Shown here piece by piece: positions 8,034-16,972 of a stretch of DNA of 64,000 bases. The stretch is taken from contig NC_017527.1 of NCBI RefSeq assembly GCF_000235565.1, positions 1,488,001 to 1,552,000 on the forward strand, read 5' to 3'. The notes beneath the pieces are model-generated. The model did no database searches. It was not told where the DNA came from and saw nothing but the letters and a program-made list of their open reading frames with translations. The DNA is from Methanothrix harundinacea 6Ac. Lineage in GTDB: Archaea > Halobacteriota > Methanosarcinia > Methanotrichales > Methanotrichaceae. The translations under genes and the position numbers were made by a program. Each line of letters begins with the position of its first letter. Positions within the stretch are counted from its first letter, which is position 1.

Positions 8034-9953
8034 CTAAAAGCTCCCCGCTTCGATGACCGACCACGTCCTCCTCCAGCCATCGCTGGCCTTCAAGAGCGCG
8101 AGGTTGCCGCCGCCGTCGGTGCTGTAAAACTCGCCCTGGCCTGCGGCCGGATCGTAGAATAGGAGGTCGGTGAATCCGTCACCGTTGAACTCTCCGGGGA
8201 CGATCGTCGACCAGGTCCTTCGCCACCCGCTGTGAGATTTCAGGAGCCTGATGTTCCCGGTCCCGTCGGTGGCGTAGAACTCCCCCTGGCCGGCGGCGGG
8301 GTCGTAGAAGAGGAGGTCGGTGAATCCGTCGCCGTTGAACTCTCCGGGGACGATCGATGACCACGTCCTCCTCCATCCGCTGTGAGATTTCAGGAGTCTG
8401 ATGTTCCCGCTACCGTCGGTGGCGTAGAACTCGCCCTGGCCTGCGGAGGGGTCGTAGAATAGGAGGTCGGTGAATCCGTCTCCGTTGAACTCTCCGGGGA
8501 CGATCGATGACCATGTCCTCCGCCACCCGCTGTGAGATTGGAGGTGCCTGATGTTCCCGGTCCCGTCGGTGGCGTAGAACTCGCCCTGGCCGGCGGCGGG
8601 GTCGTAGAATAGGAGGTCGGTGAATCCGTCTCCGTTGAAATCTCCGGGGACGATCGCCGACCATGTCCTCCTCCATCCGTCGCTCGCCTTCAAAAGCCTG
8701 ATGTTCCCGCTTCCATCGGTGGCGTAGAACTCGCCCTGGCCTGCGGAGGGGTCGTAGAATAGGAGGTCGGTGAATCCGTCGCCGTTGAAATCTCCGGGGA
8801 CGATGATAGACCATGTCCTCCGCCAGCCAGAGCTGCTCTTCAACAGCTGGATGTTACCGCTACCGTCCGTCGAATAGAACTCACCCTGGCCGGCGGCCGG
8901 ATCGTAGAATAGAAGGTCTGCATAGCCGCCGCCCGTAGGCCCAGGGAAGCCGTCGCTTTCATCATGCTCCGGCCCCGGGGAGCCGTCAGCGCCGCCGCTG
9001 AACACTCCGGGGACGATGATCGACCATGTCCTCCTCCATCCGCTGTGAGACTGCAGGAGCCTGATGTTACCGCTCCCATCGGTGGCGTAAAACTCGCCCT
9101 GGCCGGCGGCGGGATCGTAGAATAGGAGGTCGGTGTATCCGTCGCTGTTGAAGTCTCCGGGCATGATCATCGACCATGTCCTCCTCCATCCGCTATGAGA
9201 TTTCAGGAGCCTGATGTTCCCGGTCCCGTCGGTGGCGTAGAACTCCCCCTGGCCTGCGGCCGGGTCGTAGAATAGGAGATCGGTGTACTCGTCACCGTTG
9301 AAGTCTCCGGGGACGATCGATGACCATGTCCTCCTCCATCCGTCGCTCGCCTTCAAAAGCCTGATGTTCCCGCTCCCATCGGTGGCGTAGAACTCCCCCT
9401 GGCCTGCGGCCGGATCGTAGAATAGGAGGTCGGTGAATCCGTCACCATTGAAGTCTCCGGGGACGATGATCGACCATGTCCTTCGCCACCCGCTGTGAGA
9501 TTGGAGGAGCCTGATGTTCCCGGTCCCGTCGGTGGCGTAGAACTCGCCCTGGCCTGCGGCGGAGTCGTAGAATAGGAGGTCGGTGAATCCGTCACCGTTG
9601 AAGTCTCCGGGGACGATCATCGACCATGTCCTCCTCCATCCGCTGTGAGATTGGAGGAGCCTGATGTCGCCCCTTCCGTCGGTGCTGTAGAACTCGCCCT
9701 CGCCTGCGGCCGGATCGTAGAATAGGAGGTCGGTGAATCCGTCACCATTGAAGTCTCCGGGAACGATCATCGACCACGTCGCCCTCCAATTTCGATAATT
9801 TTTTAAGAGATCTGCGTTTCCGGCTCCGTCCGTCGAATAGAACTCACCCTGGCCAGTGGTGGGATCGTAGAACAGAAGATCCGACTCACCGAAAGCTCCG
9901 TCCAGGCAGAACGCCGAGATCATCAAGACCATCGCCAGTCCCTTCCAGCTCAT
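8034..9953 (-). CDS. Secreted 12-copy VCBS/FG-GAP-like repeat protein
   Basis: A 639-residue exported protein with a signal peptide (LAMVLMISAFCLDGAFG) followed only by 12 tandem units of about 50 residues. Each unit reads roughly DLLFYDPAAGQGEFYATDG, then G-W-R-R-T-W-S and PGDFNGDGFT; the D-x-N-x-D-G loop is a typical calcium-binding FG-GAP/VCBS element, so a beta-propeller or stacked beta fold is likely. Unit 6 carries an extra Gly/Pro-rich loop of about 21 residues (PGPEHDESDGFPGPTGGG). The last unit is cut short. No anchor is visible. Likely a surface or sheath adhesin-like protein; the ligand is unknown. A GAGGTGAT ribosome site precedes ATG 9953, and a TATA-like ATTTATATC lies near 10013-10024. 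Confidence 0.85.
   Translation of the reverse strand: MSWKGLAMVLMISAFCLDGAFGESDLLFYDPTTGQGEFYSTDGAGNADLLKNYRNWRATWSMIVPGDFNGDGFTDLLFYDPAAGEGEFYSTDGRGDIRLLQSHSGWRRTWSMIVPGDFNGDGFTDLLFYDSAAGQGEFYATDGTGNIRLLQSHSGWRRTWSIIVPGDFNGDGFTDLLFYDPAAGQGEFYATDGSGNIRLLKASDGWRRTWSSIVPGDFNGDEYTDLLFYDPAAGQGEFYATDGTGNIRLLKSHSGWRRTWSMIMPGDFNSDGYTDLLFYDPAAGQGEFYATDGSGNIRLLQSHSGWRRTWSIIVPGVFSGGADGSPGPEHDESDGFPGPTGGGYADLLFYDPAAGQGEFYSTDGSGNIQLLKSSSGWRRTWSIIVPGDFNGDGFTDLLFYDPSAGQGEFYATDGSGNIRLLKASDGWRRTWSAIVPGDFNGDGFTDLLFYDPAAGQGEFYATDGTGNIRHLQSHSGWRRTWSSIVPGEFNGDGFTDLLFYDPSAGQGEFYATDGSGNIRLLKSHSGWRRTWSSIVPGEFNGDGFTDLLFYDPAAGQGEFYATDGTGNIRLLKSHSGWRRTWSTIVPGEFNGDGFTDLLFYDPAAGQGEFYSTDGGGNLALLKASDGWRRTWSVIEAGSF
8037..9885 (-). 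repeat. Tandem 150-bp repeats inside the VCBS-like gene
   Basis: Twelve head-to-tail copies of a roughly 150-base unit, each coding about 50 residues. Neighbouring copies differ only by scattered substitutions and often share long identical blocks such as the region coding GGTGAATCCGTC (plus strand). The similarity suggests recent expansion or gene conversion. One copy near 8930-9010 carries an insertion of about 63 bases that keeps the frame. Confidence 0.9.
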
Positions 9954-10245
9954 CTCTTATCACCTCAGATCCTCTCGATTATTCATATCAATAGAAATAA
10001 AATACGATGGCCAGATATAAATAGCTTCGTCTCCGGTCGATTTTTCGAATGAGTGAAGGGGCTCCACCCCCTCGTCGACGACGGCCCCGTCTCCAGCCTC
10101 TCCGGTTTTGCTCCTCCGACCAATAGGTCCCATCTCGGGCTTGTATCCGCCTCCCAAGTTCCGCCACCTTTTAGTAGAAATAACTAACTAATTAATCGAT
10201 ATAATCTGCAAGCTCTCGATTAAGATATCAGGAGAACGAAATATT
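9954..10245. promoter_or_regulatory. Divergent promoter region
   Basis: About 290 bases between the divergent repeat-protein gene and the next exported-protein gene. For the minus-strand gene, a TATA-like ATTTATATC sits near 10013-10024 with an AT-rich leader. For the plus-strand gene, an AT-rich block with TAACTAACTAATTAAT and CGATATAATC lies near 10175-10206 and AGGAGAA near 10230. I see no open frame with a ribosome site in between. Confidence 0.5.
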
Positions 10246-11280
10246 ATGAAAACCTACATCAAATCTGCCGGCAAAGGGGTCCGGGGAAGGTCTCTGGCCC
10301 TCCTCCCGACCCTTCCCCTTCTTCTGACGGTCATCCTAATAGGAACCGCTTTTGCCCTTCCCTTCTCGGTAGGGCCGAATGATAAAGACGAGTACCATTT
10401 CCTCGTCGGCGCCCCCGGCGAGATCCGGGTTCAGGCCTCCTGGACGGGAACCGCCAATAACCTCGCCCTGATCCTCAACGGCCCCGGCCAGGTGAACGCC
10501 TACGCCCGACAGGACGGCCCAAGCCCCCTGGAGATCCGGTATCTCGTCACCAGCGCCGACGTCGCCAAAGGCGAAACCTGGACGATGGGGATCTGGAACT
10601 TCGGCGGAGGGACGGCGGAGGGGGACCTGATCCTCACCTCCCCGGGCGCCCCCTTCTCCGTCGGCTCCGGATCGGCGGAAGTACTTGAGATCCGCTTCCC
10701 GGTGAGGTCTCCGGGGCTGATCAGCGCCCAGGCCATCTGGGCGGGATCCAGAGAGCTCGACCTCGCCCTCAACGGCCCTGGAAATTTCGGGACTCATGCC
10801 CTGGGCCAGAGCCCCCTGGGGAAGGGGTACATGGTCACCAACGACGACCTCCTGAAGGGGCAGACCTGGCTCCTCACCCTCGAGAGCCACGAGCTTGACC
10901 CGTCCCAGACCGCCACCGGGACGATCCATCTCTCTTATCCCGGCGAGTGCTCCTGGACCGGGATCTGGGAGACGAACTTCGGCGATATGGAGCTGGTCCA
11001 GGAGGGGTCCACGGTCACCGGGAGCTACACCCACGACCAGGGGCGGATCAGCGGGACGGTCTCCGGCAACACCTTCACAGGGACCTGGTCGGAGGCCCCC
11101 TCCTACAGTCCATCGAACGATGCCGGAGGGGTTCAGCTGGTAATGGCGGAGGGCTGCACCTCTTTCAGGGGCTCCTGGAGGTACGGCCACGATAAGACGA
11201 GCTGGGACGGGGACTGGACCGGCACCAGGGCGCGAGGGGGTCTCGACCTCCGCCCCAAGGGCTTCGGGATCTTCGGATAG
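10246..11280 (+). CDS. Exported beta-domain protein, unknown function
   Basis: A 344-residue protein with a signal peptide (LLPTLPLLLTVILIGTAFA). Two similar domains follow, each starting with PFSVG and a strand-rich segment that includes ALNGPG or ILNGPG motifs (about residues 40-130 and 135-225), so the middle of the protein is an internal duplication resembling pre-peptidase-like beta sandwiches. The C-terminal third (CSWTGIWETNFGDMELVQEG, then GRISGTVSGNTFTGTW) looks like a lipocalin-type or similar barrel with repeated G-x-W/G-x-Y strands. No enzyme motif is seen. It probably functions at the cell surface. The start ATG follows AGGAGAACGAA. Confidence 0.7.
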   Translation: MKTYIKSAGKGVRGRSLALLPTLPLLLTVILIGTAFALPFSVGPNDKDEYHFLVGAPGEIRVQASWTGTANNLALILNGPGQVNAYARQDGPSPLEIRYLVTSADVAKGETWTMGIWNFGGGTAEGDLILTSPGAPFSVGSGSAEVLEIRFPVRSPGLISAQAIWAGSRELDLALNGPGNFGTHALGQSPLGKGYMVTNDDLLKGQTWLLTLESHELDPSQTATGTIHLSYPGECSWTGIWETNFGDMELVQEGSTVTGSYTHDQGRISGTVSGNTFTGTWSEAPSYSPSNDAGGVQLVMAEGCTSFRGSWRYGHDKTSWDGDWTGTRARGGLDLRPKGFGIFG

Positions 11281-11381
11281 GGGTTTTGGGGCGCCTCACC
11301 CCCCCCACTTCCGCCAGCGCCTCCGGAGTCCTTTCAGGCTCCAAAGCCTTAACTCACCCTCTCCCATAACCCAGGCCAGGA

Positions 11382-12776
11382 ATGACCGAAGACCCCTCCC
11401 AGAAGATGGCGGCCCTGGCAGCGGCGGCGGGCAGCTCCTTTCTCACCCCCTTCATGGGCTCCTCGGTGAACATCGCCCTCCCGGCGATCGGCGAGGAGTT
11501 CTCCTTGGACGCTGTCACCTTGAGCTGGGTGGCGACATCGGCGGTCCTGGCGGCGGCGATCTTCCTCGTCCCCTTCGGCCGCCTCGCCGACATCCACGGC
11601 CGAAAAAGGGTCTTCACCTGGGGCGTCGTCACCTATACGGGCTCGGCCCTCCTCTGCGCCCTCGCGACCTCGGCCCCGATGCTGATAGCCTTTCGGTTCA
11701 CCCAAGGGATGGGAGGGGCGATGATCTTCGGGACCGGCACCGCCATCCTCACCTCCGCCTTCCCCGCCCGGGAGCGGGGGAAGGCCCTGGGGGTGAGCGT
11801 CGCCGCCGTATACCTCGGCCTCACCCTGGGGCCGTCCCTGGGGGGGCTCCTCACCTTCACCTTCGGCTGGAGGGCGGTCTTCCTCTCTAACCTCCCCGTC
11901 GGCCTCCTGCTGCTCCTCTTGATCGCCTGGCGGCTCCGAGGGGAGGTGGCCGAGGCCCGGGGCGAGAGCTTCGACCTCCTAGGCTCTGCCCTCTACTGCC
12001 TCGGCCTTCTCGCCACGATCTACGGCTTCTCCAGGCTGCCGGAGCCCGTCGGCGGAGGTCTCCTCCTCCTCGGCCTCGCCGGCATCGCCGCCTTCGCCCT
12101 CTGGGAGTCGAGGACGACGAGCCCCCTCCTGGAGACGAGCCTCTTTCGGGATAACAGGCCCTTCGCCCTCTCAAACCTCGCCGCCCTGATCAACTACACC
12201 GCCACCTTCGGGGTGGGTTTCCTCCTCAGCCTCCACCTCCAGTATGTCCAGGGCTTCTCGGCCCGGGAGGCAGGGCTGGTCCTGATGGCCCAGCCTCTGC
12301 TGATGATCTTCGTCGCCCTCCTCTCGGGCTGGCTCAGCGACCGGATGAGCCCCGGGATCCTGGCGGGACTAGGGATGGGGCTGACTACCGCGAGCCTCCT
12401 AACCCTCCTCGACCTCGGGCGGGAGACCTCCCTCTGGTCGGTGATCGGAAGCCTGATGATCCTCGGCCTCGGCGTCGGCCTATTCTCCTCCCCCAACACC
12501 AACGCCGTAATGAGCTCCGTCCAGCCGAGGTTCTACGGCGTCGCCTCCTCGACCCTGGGGACGATGAGGCTCTCTGGCCACATGCTGAGCATGGGGATAG
12601 TGATCCTCGCCCTCTCCCTTTACATGGGGCGGGTGCCGATCGCCCCTGAGAGCATAGACCTCTTCATATTGAGCGGTCAGGCCTCCCTCCTCGCCTTCGC
12701 CGCCCTCTCTTTTTTGGGGATATTCGCGAGCATGGCCGGCTTGCGGCGACCGGAGCCTCCCGGCCGGGGTAGATGA
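11382..12776 (+). CDS. MFS drug/metabolite exporter, DHA2 type
   Basis: A 464-residue major facilitator superfamily protein whose hydrophobicity fits 14 membrane segments (EmrB/QacA group). Motif A is clear between helices 2 and 3 (GRLADIHGRKR) and motif C-like sequence (LGLTLGPSLGG) lies near residue 150. These proteins export small hydrophobic or cationic compounds in exchange for protons; the substrate here cannot be read from sequence. The gene is alone, with about 100 bases upstream and 240 downstream. No regulator gene is adjacent. Confidence 0.9.
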   Translation: MTEDPSQKMAALAAAAGSSFLTPFMGSSVNIALPAIGEEFSLDAVTLSWVATSAVLAAAIFLVPFGRLADIHGRKRVFTWGVVTYTGSALLCALATSAPMLIAFRFTQGMGGAMIFGTGTAILTSAFPARERGKALGVSVAAVYLGLTLGPSLGGLLTFTFGWRAVFLSNLPVGLLLLLLIAWRLRGEVAEARGESFDLLGSALYCLGLLATIYGFSRLPEPVGGGLLLLGLAGIAAFALWESRTTSPLLETSLFRDNRPFALSNLAALINYTATFGVGFLLSLHLQYVQGFSAREAGLVLMAQPLLMIFVALLSGWLSDRMSPGILAGLGMGLTTASLLTLLDLGRETSLWSVIGSLMILGLGVGLFSSPNTNAVMSSVQPRFYGVASSTLGTMRLSGHMLSMGIVILALSLYMGRVPIAPESIDLFILSGQASLLAFAALSFLGIFASMAGLRRPEPPGRGR

Positions 12777-13015
12777 AGGGCAAAACGGGTGGATGGGGAT
12801 CGAAATTCCCTCCCCGGCTTCGAGGATCGACCTCATCATTTATGTAAATCTATACCGGCTATTTTTCTACAAAATCCGCGCAACCTTGAAATAGATGGTG
12901 GCATATATCCGGGGTACAGGAGTTATAACAATACCATCTGCGATTTGCTTTGAGATCACAGCAGGTCGCCGAATGTGATGAGAATATCAGAAAGTATCTT
13001 TGAGGAAGTATTGAT

Positions 13016-13441
13016 ATGAAAATTTGTGTTACAGCCACCGGCCCAGGCCTCGAAGCCCCCGCCGACCCGAGGTTTGGAAGGTGCGCCTACTTCGTGATCG
13101 TGGACGTTGATACGATGGTGGCGGAATCGATCTCCAACTCCAGCGCCAGCGCCGCCAGCGGCGCCGGGATCCAGGCGGCCCAGACGATCGCCAACGCAGG
13201 TGCTGCTGCTCTTATAACTGGCAACATCGGCCCCAACGCCGCCGAGACCCTGAAGGCCGCAGGGGTGAAGGTCTACCTCGCCTCGGGCGGGACAGTTCGA
13301 GAGGCTGTGGAGAGGTTCAAGAAAGGAGAGCTCACCGAGACCTCCTCCGCCTCGGTCCAGCCCCACTCGGGGATGGGCCGCGGCGGAGGCCGGGGCGGCG
13401 GTCGTGGCGGCGGAAGGGGACAGGGCGGTCAGAACCGGTGA
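13016..13441 (+). CDS. NifX-like cofactor-binding protein with RGG tail
   Basis: A 141-residue cytoplasmic protein. Residues 1-105 form a dinitrogenase iron-molybdenum cofactor (NifX/NafY) domain, with DPRFGRCAYFVIVDVD, a central GAALITGNIGPNA turn and TVREAVERF. The last 30 residues are an unusual Gly/Arg tail of repeated GRGGG. Family members bind nitrogenase-type iron-sulfur precursors, but many archaeal ones have no proven cargo and no nif gene is visible here. It begins with ATG behind GAGGAAG, and its stop lies six bases before the start of a second NifX-like gene, so the two form an operon. Confidence 0.87.
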   Translation: MKICVTATGPGLEAPADPRFGRCAYFVIVDVDTMVAESISNSSASAASGAGIQAAQTIANAGAAALITGNIGPNAAETLKAAGVKVYLASGGTVREAVERFKKGELTETSSASVQPHSGMGRGGGRGGGRGGGRGQGGQNR

Positions 13442-13447
13442 TCTGGT

Positions 13448-13807
13448 ATGAAAGTTGCAGTTCCAACCATGGGGGATAAAGGGCTCGAGGAGCTGATCTG
13501 CGCTCACTTCGGGCGGGCCGAGACCTTCACGATAGTCGACATCGATTCCGGGGACGTCGAGGTTTTGAAGAATACAAGCGAGCACATGGGAGGGACCGGC
13601 CTTCCTCCGGAGCTGATCTCCGCCAGGGGAGCCCACGTCATGCTGGCGGGGGGGCTCGGCCCCAAGGCGGTGAAGATGTTCGAGGGGTTCGGCATCGAGG
13701 TCTTCATCGGGGCTACCGGTACCGTCCGGGACGCCATAGCCGACTGGAAGGAGGGGTACCTGGAGGAGGCCACCGACGAGAACGCCTGCCGGGAGCACCG
13801 CCACTGA
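13448..13807 (+). CDS. NifX-like cofactor-binding protein
   Basis: A 119-residue protein of the dinitrogenase iron-molybdenum cofactor-binding family (CAHFGRAETFTIVDID, GAHVMLAGGLGPKA, TVRDAIADW). It is the second gene of a two-gene unit with its paralog upstream, but lacks the Gly/Arg tail and ends in a short His/Cys-containing tail (ENACREHRH) that could bind metal. A role in storing or carrying an iron-sulfur cofactor is known for the family only in nitrogenase systems; here it is inference. Confidence 0.87.
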   Translation: MKVAVPTMGDKGLEELICAHFGRAETFTIVDIDSGDVEVLKNTSEHMGGTGLPPELISARGAHVMLAGGLGPKAVKMFEGFGIEVFIGATGTVRDAIADWKEGYLEEATDENACREHRH

Positions 13808-13957
13808 TTCCCCGGACGAATCCGGAAAGGGGGGGATGAATGGCCCCCTCCTTGGGCGATCCTCTCTTTTGTAATGCCGACGATCATCTCGGCCTCCAAT
13901 GGCAATCCTCAAATCATATCTCGTTCTCACCGACTTCTTAGGCAAAGGTGATTGAGA

Positions 13958-14419
13958 TTGGATTTTGAGGAAAGCGGCCAGGACATGATAGAGATTGACG
14001 AGCTGACGGAGGCGCTCTACTCGTGCATCTCCTTTCGGAAGGGGGAGCGGCCCGATCTCCATCGGCTGAAAGGCCTCTTCATCGATGAAGGGATGCTGAT
14101 AAACAACAACGACGACCCCCTGATCTTTTCCATCCATCAGTTCGTGGATGCCATCGATTGTCAGATCTCCGCCGGGAGCCTCACCTCCTTCAGCGAGCGC
14201 GAGGTGGCGGAGAGGACCGAGATCTTCGGAAAGATCGCCCATCGGTTCAGCACCTACGAGGCGAGGTTCGACCCCGAGGATGCGGATCCCATCTCCATCG
14301 GGATCAACAGCATCCAGCTCGTGAAGGTGGAGGGGTCCTGGCGGGTGAGCTGTCTCGTCTGGAACGACGAGAGGGAGGGCCAGCGGATTCCTGAAAAGTA
14401 TATTTTGGCGAATAAATAG
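13958..14419 (+). CDS. Hypothetical NTF2/SnoaL-like protein
   Basis: A 153-residue soluble protein. The pattern of an N-terminal helix (LTEALYSCISFRKG), a loop with FIDEGMLINNN, and C-terminal strands ending in VEGSWRVSCLVWNDE resembles the NTF2/SnoaL-like cone fold, which often serves as a ligand-binding or isomerase scaffold; no catalytic residues can be named. The start is set at TTG 13958 because AAGGTGA sits seven bases upstream; TTG 13952 and ATG 13985 are alternatives. No operon partner. Confidence 0.6.
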   Translation: MDFEESGQDMIEIDELTEALYSCISFRKGERPDLHRLKGLFIDEGMLINNNDDPLIFSIHQFVDAIDCQISAGSLTSFSEREVAERTEIFGKIAHRFSTYEARFDPEDADPISIGINSIQLVKVEGSWRVSCLVWNDEREGQRIPEKYILANK

Positions 14420-14491
14420 TCAAATTGGCTGAGCGGCTTCCTTGATAACATTTGGTGCGGGAGAACAGATCCCCCGCACCCTAATAACGTT

Positions 14492-16849
14492 TCACTGGCT
14501 CATAGAGCAGATCTCGTCGCAGGTTGTCTCTTCGGAGTAGCCGACGTACTCGAAGTCCCAGTTCGGAGGCCGCCACGTCGAGCCGATCCGCTCTTTATCC
14601 ACCTGTTCGATGTCGATAACGGCGGTTGCATATACTGGGTGCTCTGGAAGCCCGTCGAGAGACTTGGGGTCTACTCTGACAACGTTCACAAACCTTCCTG
14701 CGTGGAGCGCCTCTACACTGTAAGTTATGGTCTCCGTATCGAACGGCTCGATATCCTCCAAGTTCCATGTGATGGTACCGTTATCCTCCGATGAAGCTGG
14801 GAATGTGGGGTCCAGAAGCTTCATGCCTTCTGGCAACTGGTCGGTCACCGTGGCAGCTCTGTCGCTATTGGCATCGTTGTTGACGTATATTTTGTACCAG
14901 ACGATGCTACCATTCTGGGGATCTAACTGGGCCGTCTTAACAACCGACACGCCGTTGGATCCGCAGATCCATTCGCTGCCGTTGTAACCGCCGCAGGCTT
15001 CCACTCTGTTCACCAGCTCTGCTGGATGATGGGTCAAGGACTCCACGTGAAGAGCTTTCGTCACCTCCAGGCTGAATATTATGGTGGCGACATCCCCTAT
15101 ACCAAGATGCGTCAGCGTCCAGTTGGCATACTTATCATTCAGCTCTGTGGGCCTTACCGAGGCGGGATGGATGAAAACAGATCCCGGCGGGAAGATGTCC
15201 CTCACGTAGACTGGTGCAAGCGCCCTGTCCCCGTCGTTCTCGATACTGATGGTGTAGGTGGCGATCGTTTCGTTTACCCCGATCGTCTCCTCGTCGATCC
15301 ATTCTAAGGTCGTGGTGACGTTCAAATGGGGCAGGTTGTATTTTGGAGCCGACACGTATAGGTTTATTCTCCTCTCGATCAAGTGGTTGCCCTCGTAGAG
15401 CTCGTCAAAGTCTAGGCTGTCCCTCAGAATCGCCCTGTACCTGGCTCGGCCCGAGAAGTTGGCGATGGTTTCGGTATTGTTTAGTCCTGCCGCCACCGCG
15501 GATTTATAGAGATAATCGGCACTGGTGTACTCCTCGCCGATGTAGCTTCCGCCTGGGCTTCTGGAGTACATGCCCTCCTTCCACCTCATCGAAGACTCAA
15601 TCGAGACGTCATCAGTGAGGCTCTGGCTCATCGGCGCGTGTACAAGGCTTATGTCTTTTGAGATGTAGTTTGTGTAGGTTCTTATCATCTCCTCAGAGTC
15701 GTAGGTTCCAGTGCCAGATTCGTAGCTGCTCTGATTGGAACCGATGCCCTTGTTGACGGCGACGCGGCCCGTTCCTGAGACGTACTTGTCGGAGGTGACG
15801 CTAGATCCGTACTCGTCGACGATCTGCAGTATCCTAAAGCTCCCGAAGTAGTCCTCGCGGGACTCGAAGAGCGGCAGCGCCTGAGGCGTTGGAGGTGGTG
15901 AGGGAGCAGGTCCGTTGGAAGAGGTTGAAGTATCGAAAGGCATCTTCAAAAATCCGATGTGACCGGTCCCGTTGAACACCGATTCTATATTCATCACCGA
16001 CTCGTTCTCGTCGAGAAACATCCTAGACTTGCGGTCTATCGATGTCGCGTACCTGTACGATTCGCTCATTGAGGCCCCGGTCGCCCAGTTTTCGGCGCTG
16101 GCAATCTGGGTCCATTTCGAAGAGTAGTTCACCGTCCTGTTGTTGTAGAGGTGGATAGAAGTCGATTTGTATCCTGAAGACCCGTCCTTTTCCATCGATA
16201 TCGACGTGTTCTCCGTCCTGAGCTTTAGCTTCTCATCGCTTTCGTAAGTGCCGCTGCCGTGCTCCATGATATCGAGCTTTGTATTGCTGATGGCAACTGA
16301 AACTGAGGCGTTAACGGGAGCCGTCTGATCAGAGTCGATCGTTGCCACGTTTTTCAGGTTATGGCCTACAGGGCTCGTGGATAGGCTATCCCTGACGCTC
16401 ACAAACCCCTCACCGACGACCCGCCCCTCTTCGGAGAATTCGAGATCCTGAATATCGTGAACCATAACCCCTATCCCGATAACTCCCCCTTCGCCTGGGG
16501 AGAGATCTCCTATCTCCCACACATTCACCGTTCCCGGCTTCGGATCGATCGATGCCTGGACGAACTCGGTCCCGGGGGGATAACTCTCGGTTATATCGAC
16601 TCCGGTAAGATCAGTATCCCCGTCATTTTCGTAAAATATGGCGTAATACAGGGGCTCTCCTGGAGATACGCTGGTGGCGGATGCGATCTTCATAATAGAG
16701 ACGCTCGCCTCGCCCTGGGCTGAGGTGGCCGAGATGAAGAAAATTGATGCGAGCAATAGCATGAACAAAATTAGTTTCAGTTCTCGTTTGATGTTGCTCC
16801 TGGCGTGGTAGAAGATCGAGATCGAGAAGGTATATTTCAATTCAATCAT
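14492..16849 (-). CDS. DUF11-type exported surface protein
   Basis: About 785 residues. A long N-terminal hydrophobic signal (LILFMLLLASIFFISATSAQG) is followed by at least three DUF11/conserved-repeat beta domains with the family signature of a paired G-D strand and Y-P-P-G-T or F-P-P-G-S motif (DLTGVDITESYPPGTEFVQAS near residue 85, APVYVRDIFPPGSVFIHPAS near 560, ATVTDQLPEGMKLLDP near 680), separated by a Ser/Thr/Tyr-rich central region with many N-glycosylation sequons. It ends in a Cys pair (CDEICSMSQ). ATG 16849 is chosen over 16876 because a TATA box lies about 25 bases upstream of it. The family is common in archaeal sheath and S-layer proteins. GC content is clearly lower than in most of the window. 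Confidence 0.8.
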   Translation of the reverse strand: MIELKYTFSISIFYHARSNIKRELKLILFMLLLASIFFISATSAQGEASVSIMKIASATSVSPGEPLYYAIFYENDGDTDLTGVDITESYPPGTEFVQASIDPKPGTVNVWEIGDLSPGEGGVIGIGVMVHDIQDLEFSEEGRVVGEGFVSVRDSLSTSPVGHNLKNVATIDSDQTAPVNASVSVAISNTKLDIMEHGSGTYESDEKLKLRTENTSISMEKDGSSGYKSTSIHLYNNRTVNYSSKWTQIASAENWATGASMSESYRYATSIDRKSRMFLDENESVMNIESVFNGTGHIGFLKMPFDTSTSSNGPAPSPPPTPQALPLFESREDYFGSFRILQIVDEYGSSVTSDKYVSGTGRVAVNKGIGSNQSSYESGTGTYDSEEMIRTYTNYISKDISLVHAPMSQSLTDDVSIESSMRWKEGMYSRSPGGSYIGEEYTSADYLYKSAVAAGLNNTETIANFSGRARYRAILRDSLDFDELYEGNHLIERRINLYVSAPKYNLPHLNVTTTLEWIDEETIGVNETIATYTISIENDGDRALAPVYVRDIFPPGSVFIHPASVRPTELNDKYANWTLTHLGIGDVATIIFSLEVTKALHVESLTHHPAELVNRVEACGGYNGSEWICGSNGVSVVKTAQLDPQNGSIVWYKIYVNNDANSDRAATVTDQLPEGMKLLDPTFPASSEDNGTITWNLEDIEPFDTETITYSVEALHAGRFVNVVRVDPKSLDGLPEHPVYATAVIDIEQVDKERIGSTWRPPNWDFEYVGYSEETTCDEICSMSQ

Positions 16850-16872
16850 TCTGATACCCGAACTTTCTTGGA

Positions 16873-16883
16873 CCATTATAAAT
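16873..16883 (-). promoter_or_regulatory. TATA box of the DUF11 gene
   Basis: On the minus strand the sequence GATTTATAATGG lies about 25-30 bases before ATG 16849, which would give a nearly leaderless transcript. The ATG at 16876 sits inside this box and is therefore unlikely to be the true start. Confidence 0.5.
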
Positions 16884-16972
16884 CAATGCGTTCTCTTGAT
16901 GGTTAAGTTCAAACTATAGCATTTCTGAGCCAACACCCATCTGAGGACGTTTTGTATCTAATCGCCTACCTT

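Noticed and set aside
8034-9953. Regular repeats that might be a CRISPR array
   Set aside because: The 150-base units are contiguous, code for protein in one frame and have no unique spacers.
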